Of a stretch of DNA of 64,000 nt, positions 8,850-15,867 are shown in pieces; position 1 is the first letter of the stretch, and each line of letters begins with the position of its first letter. The notes under the pieces were generated by a model. The model had not been told where the DNA came from, ran no database searches, and saw only the letters and a list, made by a program, of their open reading frames with translations. Position numbers and translations under genes: made by a program. Origin of the DNA: Paractinoplanes lichenicola (GTDB lineage: Bacteria; Actinomycetota; Actinomycetes; Mycobacteriales; Micromonosporaceae); the NCBI RefSeq assembly GCF_016785085.1, contig NZ_JAENHO010000026.1, positions 18,481-82,480 on the forward strand, written 5' to 3'.

Positions 8850-9539
8850 CTAGCGGTCGATCACCGTACGGGTGTCGGCGCCCGGCTGGGTGATCAGTTG
8901 CGGGACGTCGCTGTGGGGCACGCCGTGCAGGTCGAGGCCGTTGCGGGCCAGCTCGAACGACGTGCCGATCGAGCTGCCGTACGCGATGCCCTGATAAAAA
9001 CCGGCCGCGAACCGGATGGCCGACTTGTCGAGCACCCCGCCGCGCATGCCGATGACACAGGGCACATGCCGGGCGATCGCCGACGCCTGGGCCTCGGTGA
9101 AGCACGCGTTCAGCACCACGCAGTCGATGCCCCTGGCGAGGATCTCGAACAGCCGGCTCAGCGCGTCCGGCGGGACGGACCGGGCCAGGCCACGGTCGTC
9201 GGTGACCTGAATACCCCGTACGGGATCGCCGTGGCCGCTGAAGTGAACGACCGCCGGCCGGTGCCGCAGCAGGGCGTATTGCAGATCCTCCAGCCGTACG
9301 GCGGTGGCCGCGCGCACCTCCAGCAGGTGACTCGCCTGCGCGTCGGCGACGGCGCGATCGATCGCCCGGTGCTCCTCGTCCAGCCGCAGCGGCTGGGTCG
9401 TGACCGGGTTGGCGCTCATCATCAGGATCACCCGGCGTTCTGCGGGCGGCGACGACGCGGGGCCCGGATTGACGACGTACTTGTTGCCGCCGTTGAGAAC
9501 GTCGCCGACCTGCTTGTTGCCGAAGATGACATCGCCCAT
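8850..9539 (-). CDS. CHAT-domain caspase-like protein with N-terminal amyloid-like motif
   Basis: The protein has 229 residues. Residues 2-23 carry a short Gly/Asn motif (FGNKQVGD, then GGNKYVV). Residues about 35-225 form a CHAT (caspase HetF associated with TPR) domain: ILMMSANP strand, the catalytic His in VVHFSGHGD and the catalytic Cys in CVVLNACFTEAQA, followed by IGMRGGVLD and a FYQGIAYG segment. CHAT proteases act as effectors in bacterial immunity and cell-death systems. Start: ATG 9539 begins exactly at the motif; the frame continues upstream into the repeat array. The motif recurs at the C terminus of the divergent membrane protein (9662-10186), so the pair is probably functional. 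Confidence 0.82.
   Translation of the reverse strand: MGDVIFGNKQVGDVLNGGNKYVVNPGPASSPPAERRVILMMSANPVTTQPLRLDEEHRAIDRAVADAQASHLLEVRAATAVRLEDLQYALLRHRPAVVHFSGHGDPVRGIQVTDDRGLARSVPPDALSRLFEILARGIDCVVLNACFTEAQASAIARHVPCVIGMRGGVLDKSAIRFAAGFYQGIAYGSSIGTSFELARNGLDLHGVPHSDVPQLITQPGADTRTVIDR
9471..9536 (-). other. BASS/RHIM-like signalling peptide, CHAT copy
   Basis: Codons 2-23 of the CHAT gene encode a Gly/Asn-rich peptide with the core KQVGD and the tail GGNKYV. Fifteen of its 22 positions are identical to the peptide ending the divergent gene. The V-Q-V-G-like core resembles RHIM-type and bacterial amyloid signalling sequences; fibril formation is inference. Confidence 0.6.
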
Positions 9540-9546
9540 GGCCTGT

Positions 9547-9654
9547 TCTGACGGACGTGGCCGGCAGAGCTGGGCACTCATGTCCCCGCTTTGCCGGACG
9601 TGTCCGGCAAAGCGGGGCACTCATATCCCCGTTCTGACGGACGTGTCCGTCAGA
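9547..9654. repeat. three palindromes at exact 43-bp spacing
   Basis: Palindromes at 9547-9568, 9587-9614 and 9633-9654 have centres exactly 43 bp apart. The third is a perfect TCTGACGGAC/GTCCGTCAGA pair around GT, the second a perfect 13-bp-arm pair (arm CGCTTTGCCGGAC), the first imperfect. Near-identical spacers (GGGCACTCATGTCC) complete a tandem repeat. The array fills the gap between the divergent CHAT and membrane-protein genes, and 43 bp is about four DNA turns, so cooperative regulator binding is plausible. Confidence 0.85.
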
Positions 9655-9661
9655 GCTGAGC

Positions 9662-10186
9662 ATGAGTGCTAGATACGGAAGAGTCGAGATCCGGATCAGC
9701 CAGCGGGTGCTGTGGATCGGCGCGCGTGGCATTCCGGTGCCGGGCATCACCGAGTTCGAGGCGGTGCGGGCCCGGTGGAACCGCCGCGGCATGATCTTCG
9801 ACTTCCTGCGCCGGGCTGGTGCCTGGGCGGGGCTCGGCGTGGTCGCACTGGTGTTGCTGGGCTGCGTCGGCAACGCCGTCCCGGGCTGGGTCAGCGCAGC
9901 CTGCGTTCTCGTCGTGCTGTCGGTGATCGCGTTCCAGATCTACCACCTGGCCCGCCGGGTCATGGCCCCCGATCTCTGGGCGCTCACGATCTCGGCCGGG
10001 GTGACCAAGGCGGCCGTGGTCAGCGAGAACCGAGGCCAGGTCTACAACCTGAGCGCCCAGCTCGCCGCCGCGATCAACGACCCGGCCGTGGACTATCGCC
10101 TGCAGATCCAGGGCGACATCGTCTTCGGCGACAAGCAGGTCGGCGACCGCCTCGAGGGCGGCGACAAATACGTCTTCGGGGGCTGA
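9662..10186 (+). CDS. DUF6232-like two-helix membrane protein with C-terminal amyloid-like motif
   Basis: The protein has 174 residues. Residues 5-30 are a beta-rich cytoplasmic part (VEIRISQRVLWIGARGIPVPGI), two membrane helices follow (about 52-70 and 74-93), then a WALTISAG...AAVVSENRGQVYNLSAQLAAAI domain. This order matches DUF6232-type proteins as I know them. The last 24 residues repeat the peptide of the CHAT protein (FGDKQVGD, GGDKYV). The ATG at 9662 directly follows the palindrome array; the ribosome site is weak. Likely a membrane sensor or seed for the CHAT effector; this role is inference. Confidence 0.75.
   Translation: MSARYGRVEIRISQRVLWIGARGIPVPGITEFEAVRARWNRRGMIFDFLRRAGAWAGLGVVALVLLGCVGNAVPGWVSAACVLVVLSVIAFQIYHLARRVMAPDLWALTISAGVTKAAVVSENRGQVYNLSAQLAAAINDPAVDYRLQIQGDIVFGDKQVGDRLEGGDKYVFGG
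10112..10177 (+). other. BASS/RHIM-like signalling peptide, membrane-protein copy
   Basis: Residues 151-172 of the membrane protein form the partner copy: KQVGD core and GGDKYV tail, with conservative I/V and N/D exchanges against the CHAT copy. It is exposed on the C-terminal tail, where it could template the CHAT N terminus. Confidence 0.6.
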
Positions 10187-10187
10187 C

Positions 10188-10415
10188 GTGCAGGCCCTCG
10201 GCGATGCCCTCACGAGCCTGATCCTGAGCGTCGTCTCGGCGCTGCTCGTCCCGACCGTGCTGCTGCTGATCCTGCGCCGGCTGATGCCCGTGCTGGGCGA
10301 CCCCCTCTGGCGCGCCTACTGCCGGCTGCTCACCTGGCTGGTCGTTCAGCCGGTGCGGCTGATCCGGCTGCTGATCCGCGAGGCGATCGGCCGCCGAGGA
10401 CGCCGGCGGCCCTGA
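10188..10415 (+). CDS. small membrane protein, third gene of CHAT cassette
   Basis: The protein has 75 residues. A long hydrophobic helix (about 10-30, LILSVVSALLVPTVLLLIL) precedes a second amphipathic stretch and a very basic tail (REAIGRRGRRRP). The GTG start lies one base after the stop of the DUF6232-like gene, so they are co-transcribed and coupled. The last 86 bp overlap the convergent TMEM175-type gene. No family recognised; a pore-forming or membrane-anchoring part is possible. Confidence 0.6.
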   Translation: MQALGDALTSLILSVVSALLVPTVLLLILRRLMPVLGDPLWRAYCRLLTWLVVQPVRLIRLLIREAIGRRGRRRP

Positions 10416-11013
10416 GCCCGCGCTCGAGCATGGCCGTCACGAACATCAGCAGGAACGCCCAGAAGTTGATCGTGTCGGCGAAGATCGCGCCGATCAGGGT
10501 GGCCACGAGCTGCGTAATGAAGGTCGTCAGGTTGCCCAGCACCACCTCGCCCGGCACCGGGGTGCGGCCCTCGCTGAGCTCGGGATGCCGCCGGGCGTAC
10601 GCGGAAAGCAGGGTGAGGGCAGCACTCGACAGGGCCAAGGTGCCGCCGTAGATGGCCACGGTGCCCGGCGACGGCTCGTACGCGGTGATCAAGGCGGTCG
10701 GGATCGGCAGGAACACGATCGCGAGCGTCCACAATGCGCTCAGGAAGACCAGCCGCGGCCGGACCAGCGACAGGTGCTGGAAGATCCGGTGATGGGCCCA
10801 CCAGATCCGGAAGATCACGCTGAAGCTGAGCAGGAACGCGCCGAACTCCAGGCGGTGCTCGCGCAGCAGCGTGCCGAGCCCGGGATGATCCTCGGAGAGC
10901 TCGGTGATGACGTCGAGCAGCGGCAGGACGAGCAGGGTCAACGCGATGGCGGCGACCGCGTCGGTGAAGAAGACGAGCCGTTCCGAGCTGGTCACCTCGC
11001 GAGGGGCGTTCAC
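10330..11013 (-). CDS. TMEM175-family potassium channel (DUF1211)
   Basis: The protein has about 227 residues and six hydrophobic helices. The family signature near residue 10 reads RLVFFTDAVAAIALTLLVL, where RxxxFSDAV-like residues line the pore of bacterial TMEM175 potassium channels; here Ser is Thr. Start: GTG 11013 places the motif at the usual distance from the N terminus; ATG 11085 is an alternative with 24 more residues. Its 3' end overlaps the small membrane protein gene by 86 bp. Confidence 0.8.
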   Translation of the reverse strand: MNAPREVTSSERLVFFTDAVAAIALTLLVLPLLDVITELSEDHPGLGTLLREHRLEFGAFLLSFSVIFRIWWAHHRIFQHLSLVRPRLVFLSALWTLAIVFLPIPTALITAYEPSPGTVAIYGGTLALSSAALTLLSAYARRHPELSEGRTPVPGEVVLGNLTTFITQLVATLIGAIFADTINFWAFLLMFVTAMLERGLRAAGVLGGRSPRGSAAGSAAPAERPAR

Positions 11014-11094
11014 GCAGGCAGTATTCCGCGTTCTTAACGCGTTGCGGGAGCCCCTGAGATCGACCTGCCGTGGTTCTCGTTTCATGGGCTGTGC

Positions 11095-12216
11095 TCAATG
11101 CGGCAACGGGCCTCCGGGCAGGACCACGGCCACGCCGACCGCGGCGGCGCTCAGCAGGGTCAGCACCGGGCCTCGGCGCAGGGCGAGCATGAGCACGAGG
11201 GCGCCGGCCAGCACGCCGAGTTGCCAGGGCTCGGTCAGGGCCAGGGTCAGCGGCACCGCCGAGCCCAGGATGGCCCCGATCGCGCCCGGCCCGGCGCCGT
11301 CCAGGAAGGCGCGAATCCGTACGTCGGAGCGCAGCCGATCAAAGCGGTGGGCGCCCAGCAGGATGAAGGCGAACGAGGGCCCGAAAGCCACCACCGCCGC
11401 CAGCAACGCACCGGCGAGACCGGCTGCGGCGTAGCCGACCACCGCGACGGTGTGGACGACCGGGCCCGGCGTGATCTGGCCCAGGGCGACGGCGTTGAGG
11501 AACTCGGCGTCGGTCATCCAGTGGTAGTGGTCGACGGCGTCGGCCTGCATCAGCGGGATGATGACGAACCCACCCCCGTACGACAGGGCGCCCACCTTGA
11601 GGGCCACCCAGGCGACGCTGCCGGCCAGCCCGGCTGAGGCGATCAGCGGGAGCGCGCTGAGCGGCGGCCGGGTGGCGGGCACTCGCTGGAAGACGGTCTC
11701 GGCCACGCCGCAGGCGATCAGCAGCAGCACCAGCCAGGGCCCGATCGTGGCCGCGCCGACCGCGCCCAGCAGCAAGTACGCCACCCAGCGGCGACGGCTC
11801 GGCGCTCGCTGCCAGCCCGGCCCGATCAGGCTCCACCCGGCCTGCACGGCGACCGCAGCCACCGCGGCTCCGGCTCCGGCCCCGGCGGCCTTGACCCACA
11901 GCGGCGGGTCGCCCAGAAACAACATGGCCAGAACCAGGATCGCGATCAGGCCGGGCAGGATGAAGGCGAGCCCGCCGACCACGGCGCCGAGCCGACCCCG
12001 TACGCGCCAGGCAGTGAAGATCGCCAACTGGGTGGACGCGGGGCCCGGCAGCAGGTTGCAGGCCGCGATGGCGTCCTCGAACTCTTGCGCGTCCAGCCAC
12101 TCGCGGTCGTCCACGCAGAGCTTGCGGAGCAGCGCGATGTGCGCGGGTGGCCCGCCGAACCCGACGCAACCGATTCGCCCCCACTCGCGCAGGACGGTGC
12201 CCAGCCCGACGGTCAT
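11095..12216 (-). CDS. chrA: ChrA-type chromate ion transporter
   Basis: The protein has 373 residues made of two homologous CHR halves: GFGGPPAHIA with PGPASTQLA in the first, SYGGGFVIIP with QITPGPVVHT in the second. It is a long-chain chromate efflux carrier in the inner membrane. The ATG overlaps the stop of the arsR-arsC fusion by the 4-nt ATGA, so the two form an operon. Chromate as substrate follows from the family; the arsenic-linked context leaves other oxyanions possible. Confidence 0.88.
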   Translation of the reverse strand: MTVGLGTVLREWGRIGCVGFGGPPAHIALLRKLCVDDREWLDAQEFEDAIAACNLLPGPASTQLAIFTAWRVRGRLGAVVGGLAFILPGLIAILVLAMLFLGDPPLWVKAAGAGAGAAVAAVAVQAGWSLIGPGWQRAPSRRRWVAYLLLGAVGAATIGPWLVLLLIACGVAETVFQRVPATRPPLSALPLIASAGLAGSVAWVALKVGALSYGGGFVIIPLMQADAVDHYHWMTDAEFLNAVALGQITPGPVVHTVAVVGYAAAGLAGALLAAVVAFGPSFAFILLGAHRFDRLRSDVRIRAFLDGAGPGAIGAILGSAVPLTLALTEPWQLGVLAGALVLMLALRRGPVLTLLSAAAVGVAVVLPGGPLPH

Positions 12217-12896
12217 GAGCGCACCGTGTGCGTCAGGAAGCCGATCCGCTCCTCGAGTTCGTCGGCGACCGCGTCGAACAGTGACGGTTCGCGGGCCGGG
12301 TCGGGAACGCTCCAGTGCCGGGCGCCCGGATAGCCGGGGCAGACCTCGCGCACCTTGTCGCACAGCGTGATGACCCGGTCGAAGCCCTGCCCGGCGAACT
12401 CGTCGAGGTGCTTGGACCGGGCCCGGCCCAGGTCCAGCCCGCGCGCGGCCATGACCTCGACGGCCCTGGGGTGGATGGGCTTGGGATGGCTTCCCGCGCT
12501 GAACGCCTCGAAACCGGCCCGCCGGGCCAGCGCCTCGGCCATCTGCGAGCGCGAGCTGTTACCCGTACAGAGAAATAGCACCCGTACGCCGTGTGACGAC
12601 GGCACCGGCGGCGACACCCACCGTAAACCCGGATGCAGTGACCCGGCGGCCTCGGCCAGCAGTCGCCCGCACCGAGCGAGGTCGAGCCGGTAATACGTGT
12701 CGCGGCCGTCGGCGAGGCTGCGCCGGCCCTCCACAAGGGACGCCTTGCGCAGCTGGGCCAGGTGATACGAGACCAGGTTCTGCGGCTGCGCGACCTGCGC
12801 CGTCAGCTCCTGCACCCGCAGATCACCCTCGGCCAGGGCGGTCAGCAAGCGCCAGCGCAGCGGATGCCCCGCGGCCCGAAACACCTCCGGCTCCAT
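12213..12896 (-). CDS. ArsR repressor-ArsC arsenate reductase fusion
   Basis: The protein has 227 residues. Residues 1-85 form an ArsR/SmtB winged helix (VSYHLAQLRKASLVEGRR). Residues about 103-227 form a low-molecular-weight-phosphatase-type arsenate reductase with the P-loop FLCTGNSSRSQMAEA, later cysteines (TLCDKVREVC) for the relay and VPDPA with the general-acid Asp. One polypeptide thus senses and reduces arsenate. An ArsR-type operator lies 14 bp upstream, so autoregulation is likely. It is coupled to chrA. Confidence 0.88.
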   Translation of the reverse strand: MEPEVFRAAGHPLRWRLLTALAEGDLRVQELTAQVAQPQNLVSYHLAQLRKASLVEGRRSLADGRDTYYRLDLARCGRLLAEAAGSLHPGLRWVSPPVPSSHGVRVLFLCTGNSSRSQMAEALARRAGFEAFSAGSHPKPIHPRAVEVMAARGLDLGRARSKHLDEFAGQGFDRVITLCDKVREVCPGYPGARHWSVPDPAREPSLFDAVADELEERIGFLTHTVRS

Positions 12897-12909
12897 GCCG
12901 GCACGATAT

Positions 12910-12925
12910 ATCAAATTGGTTTGAT
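12910..12925. promoter_or_regulatory. ArsR-type operator
   Basis: ATCAAATTGGTTTGAT is a perfect 6-bp-arm palindrome and fits the ATCAA-N6-TTGAT pattern of ArsR/SmtB operators. It lies between the arsR-arsC start and the divergent CBM2 remnant. Confidence 0.75.
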
Positions 12926-12945
12926 GGGCTTGTCGGAGAGGCCCC

Positions 12946-13194
12946 GTGAACCGCATCCCCGCAGTGATCGCCACGCTGGTCACGGCCGGCGCCGCCGCGG
13001 TCAACGGCTGGTCCGTCGGGCTGACCCTCCCGGCCGGCACCACCGTCAGCAACTCCTGGAATGTGAACCGCACCGGCACAGCGTTCAGCAACGTCGCCTA
13101 CAACGGGCAGATCCCGGCGGGCGGCTACGTCGAGTTCGGCTTCCAAGCCACCGGTTCCCCCGGCAGCCTGACCCCGACCTGCACCACTGCCTGA
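12946..13194 (+). pseudogene. truncated CBM2 cellulose-binding module behind a signal peptide
   Basis: The 82-residue frame starts at GTG 12946 with a signal-like stretch (RIPAVIATLVTAGAAA), then continues directly in the second half of a family-2 carbohydrate-binding module: NGWSVGLTLPAGTTVSNSWN, VAYNGQIPAGG, FGFQATGSPG. A complete CBM2 has about 100 residues; the first strands, with one cysteine of the usual disulfide, are absent. No catalytic domain follows. It is either a gene remnant from an internal deletion or a tiny secreted protein. Confidence 0.65.
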
Positions 13195-13223
13195 CGCGCG
13201 AACGCCGCCGCCCCCGGCTTGGC

Positions 13224-13640
13224 TCAGGCGGCGGCGTTCCCCTGCTGCAGGATCCGGATCGCGTTCCCCGACGGGTCGCGAATTCCCATGTCGGTGCCGT
13301 AGAAGTGGTCGGCCGGCTCCTGCGTGAAGTCGGTGAAACCCCGGCTCTTGAGGCTCTCGTACAGGCCCCGGACGTCGTCGGTGTTGAGGACGAGCCCGTT
13401 GAGCGCACCCTTGGCGACCAGCTCGCGCAGCTGCTCGGCCGTCGCCTCGTCGTGCAGCGGCGGGCCGGGCTGCTCGAGCGAGATCTCGGTGCCCCCGCCC
13501 GGCACGCGCACGGTCAGCCAGCGATAGTCGCCCTGCTGCACGTCGTTGCCCTTCTCGAGCCCGAGCAGACCGACGTAGAACTCCAGCGCCTCATCCTTGT
13601 CGAGCACGAAGATCGAGGTGACGTTCAGCTTCGTAATCAT
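13224..13640 (-). CDS. VOC/glyoxalase-family protein
   Basis: The protein has 138 residues with paired beta-alpha-beta-beta-beta modules of the vicinal-oxygen-chelate fold: TSIFVLDKDEALEFYVGLLGLEKG at the start and IRDPSGNAIRILQQ at the end. Such proteins are metal-dependent lyases, dioxygenases or antibiotic-binding proteins; the substrate is unknown. An AraC gene lies 35 bp upstream on the same strand, a frequent actinomycete pairing. Confidence 0.8.
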   Translation of the reverse strand: MITKLNVTSIFVLDKDEALEFYVGLLGLEKGNDVQQGDYRWLTVRVPGGGTEISLEQPGPPLHDEATAEQLRELVAKGALNGLVLNTDDVRGLYESLKSRGFTDFTQEPADHFYGTDMGIRDPSGNAIRILQQGNAAA

Positions 13641-13675
13641 GCTGCTCAGGCTAGAGAAGCCACCCGCACGCCGCC

Positions 13676-14080
13676 TTATCCAAAACTGCTCGATCGTGGC
13701 CGGGTGTGGGCCCGCTGAACACAATGCGGCATCACGACCACCCCGTGCTCCCGCCGATACGCCGAGGGCGACACCCCCACGATCCCCCGAAACGTGCGGC
13801 TGAAGGTGCCCAGGCTGGTGAACCCGGTATCCGAGCAGATCTCGGTGACGCTGCGCCCGCTCTCCCGCAACAGAAACATCGCGCGTTCGATCCGCCGCCG
13901 CTGCAGATACCGATGCGGAGTCTCCCCGAACACGCCCCGAAAACACCGGCTGAAATGCGCAGTCGACATGAAGACCCCGGCCGCGATCCCCCGCACCTCC
14001 AGCGGCCCGGCATAGCCCCGATCGATGGCGTCCCGAGCCCGCAGCATCCGCCGATTGAGCTCCTCGACCTCCCGGCTCAC
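13676..14080 (-). CDS. AraC-family transcriptional regulator
   Basis: The protein has 134 residues and consists almost only of the DNA-binding domain with two helix-turn-helix units: STAHFSRCFRGVFGETPHRYL and VTEICSDTGFTSLGTFSRTF. There is no effector domain, so it may act constitutively or with a partner. Start is GTG 14080. It probably controls its own operon with the VOC gene. Confidence 0.83.
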   Translation of the reverse strand: MSREVEELNRRMLRARDAIDRGYAGPLEVRGIAAGVFMSTAHFSRCFRGVFGETPHRYLQRRRIERAMFLLRESGRSVTEICSDTGFTSLGTFSRTFRGIVGVSPSAYRREHGVVVMPHCVQRAHTRPRSSSFG

Positions 14081-14199
14081 CCCCCGATGCTAAAACCGCC
14101 CGGGTCACCCGTGACACCCGCACATCCCGCCGTTCCGGCCTGGTTGGTTGTCCGTCAGGAAGAGGGGAGGAAAACGACAAAAGATCAGGAGTACTTCTC

Positions 14200-14937
14200 G
14201 TGACCACACCTCGAAACTTCGGCTCGCACGGAGCCGCGAATGTCCAGCCAGGAGTGCCGAGGCCGGAGCGCCGGGCCGGCGTCCACCGCCTGCTCACCGT
14301 CGTGTTTTCGGCGGCCGCGTTGCTGCTCGCCATCGTCGCGGTGGGGTTGTCCTGGCTGTCGTACGCCCGCTCGGGTGAAGCTCTCAACCGGGCGGCGACC
14401 GCGGTGCCGGCTCAGACTTCGGCCGCTCCGACGCCGACCGCCCCCGAGGTGACCGACCCTCCGGTGCCTCCGGACGAGACCGATGAGCCGACGGCCGATC
14501 CGCCCGGGGCGGATCCCTCGATCGACGTGCCGACCGAATACAAGCCCGCCTATACAGGGCAGTCGCTCGAACTGTCGATCGGGTGCAACAGCAGCATCCC
14601 CGTCGACCTGGACGAGCCGCGAGTGCGCGGCGCCGGCCCCGACCTCGTCTACTCGCTTGCCTGCGGGAGCAACGTGGGCACCATCGCCCTGGACTCGGAC
14701 GCCCAGGCCAGCGAGGTGACCTCGTCCTCGATTCCGCCGGACGAGTGCGCCGATCGCATCCGGACCAGTCCGCTGTCTCCTGAGGGGTCGGCGGTACGGC
14801 AAGGTCGCGTCTATTGCGTGATGACCTCGCCCGGTCCTGCGGCGGAGAGCGCGAAGATGGCCGTGGTCAAGATCAACGCGATTACTGGGGACGGCTCGGT
14901 CGTGCTCAGGGTGACGGCGTGGGACATCCCGAAGTGA
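14200..14937 (+). CDS. membrane-anchored extracellular protein
   Basis: The protein has 245 residues: a short cytoplasmic N terminus, one membrane helix (about 31-52), a Pro/Thr/Glu/Asp-rich extracellular linker to about 110, and a compact domain with several cysteines (SIGCNSSI, SLACGSN, PPDECADRI, RVYCVMT). The GTG start follows AGGAG with 8-nt spacing. It has no recognised family and stands alone before the efe operon. Confidence 0.65.
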   Translation: MTTPRNFGSHGAANVQPGVPRPERRAGVHRLLTVVFSAAALLLAIVAVGLSWLSYARSGEALNRAATAVPAQTSAAPTPTAPEVTDPPVPPDETDEPTADPPGADPSIDVPTEYKPAYTGQSLELSIGCNSSIPVDLDEPRVRGAGPDLVYSLACGSNVGTIALDSDAQASEVTSSSIPPDECADRIRTSPLSPEGSAVRQGRVYCVMTSPGPAAESAKMAVVKINAITGDGSVVLRVTAWDIPK

Positions 14938-14993
14938 GACTCCGGATGAGTTGACTTCTACAAGTGAATAAAAGAAGGTAAGGCTCAGCGTAG

Positions 14994-15012
14994 TTAGGGT
15001 TGGCTTACCTGA
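14994..15012. promoter_or_regulatory. IdeR/DtxR iron box
   Basis: TTAGGGTTGGCTTACCTGA matches the iron-box consensus TTAGGTTAGGCTAACCTAA at 15 of 19 positions. A partial second copy (AGGTAAGGCT) lies just upstream, as expected for paired dimers. It ends 8 bp before the efeU start, so iron-bound IdeR should repress the operon. Confidence 0.8.
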
Positions 15013-15020
15013 GGAGTTCG

Positions 15021-15860
15021 ATGACGGCCATCTACCTGATCGGGCTCCGGGAAGGTCTGGAGATCACCCTGGTGGTCTCCATCCTCATTGCGTTCCTGGT
15101 CAAGTCCGACCGTAAGCCCCTGCTCAAGTGGGTCTGGGCCGGTGTTGTCGTCGCGGCGGGGCTGAGTGTCGGGTTTGCCGCGTTGCTCCAGTTCGGCGTC
15201 GCCCGGCTCGAATACAGGCATCAGGAGCTCTTCGAGGCCATTGCGTCGATCGTCGCCGTCACCTTCGTGACCTGGATGATCTTCTGGATGCGGCGGATGG
15301 CCCGGCAGATGGGCTCCGAGCTGCGCGGCCGCCTGGAAGACGCGATCAAGGTCGGGCCGCTGGCCATCGTCGGGGTGGCGTTCCTCGCCGTCGTACGCGA
15401 GGGGCTCGAGACCTCGATCCTGTTCTACGCCGCCGCGCAGGGGACTGCCGACAGCGCGCGTCCGCTCATCGGCATCTCGCTCGGGCTGCTGACCGCGATC
15501 GTGCTCGGGTGGCTGCTCTACCTCAGCGCCCTGCGGATCAACCTGACCAAGTTCTTCACCTGGACCGGCGCGCTGCTCGTGCTCGTCGCGGCCGGGATTC
15601 TCAAGTACGGGGTGCACGACCTGCAGGAGGCCGGCGTCCTGCCGGGGCTCAACACCACCGCGTTCGACATCAGCGGCAGCTGGCCGCCGGGGGCGTGGTA
15701 CGCCGAGCTGCTGCGCGGCATGGTCAATTTCACCCCGGCGCCGACGGTTCTCGAGATCATCGCCTGGCTCGCCTACGGGATCCCCGTACTCGTGATCTTC
15801 CTCTGGCCGCACCGGCCGACCCAGCCCGCCCGTACGCAAGAACCTGCACTGAGCAAATAG
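15021..15860 (+). CDS. efeU: EfeU ferrous/ferric iron permease
   Basis: The protein has 279 residues and seven hydrophobic segments. Two REGLE motifs (residues 10-14 and 126-130) are the iron-passing signatures of the FTR1/EfeU permease family. The ATG at 15021 follows GAGGAG. It is first in the efeUOB operon; seven bases separate it from efeO. It imports iron across the inner membrane together with EfeO and EfeB, and is under an IdeR-type box. Confidence 0.93.
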   Translation: MTAIYLIGLREGLEITLVVSILIAFLVKSDRKPLLKWVWAGVVVAAGLSVGFAALLQFGVARLEYRHQELFEAIASIVAVTFVTWMIFWMRRMARQMGSELRGRLEDAIKVGPLAIVGVAFLAVVREGLETSILFYAAAQGTADSARPLIGISLGLLTAIVLGWLLYLSALRINLTKFFTWTGALLVLVAAGILKYGVHDLQEAGVLPGLNTTAFDISGSWPPGAWYAELLRGMVNFTPAPTVLEIIAWLAYGIPVLVIFLWPHRPTQPARTQEPALSK

Positions 15861-15867
15861 GAGAACC

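Noticed and set aside
10330..10415. Frameshift as reason for the 86-bp convergent overlap
   Set aside because: Both frames end at normal stops and the TMEM175-type tail is simply longer than its conserved core; no evidence for an error.
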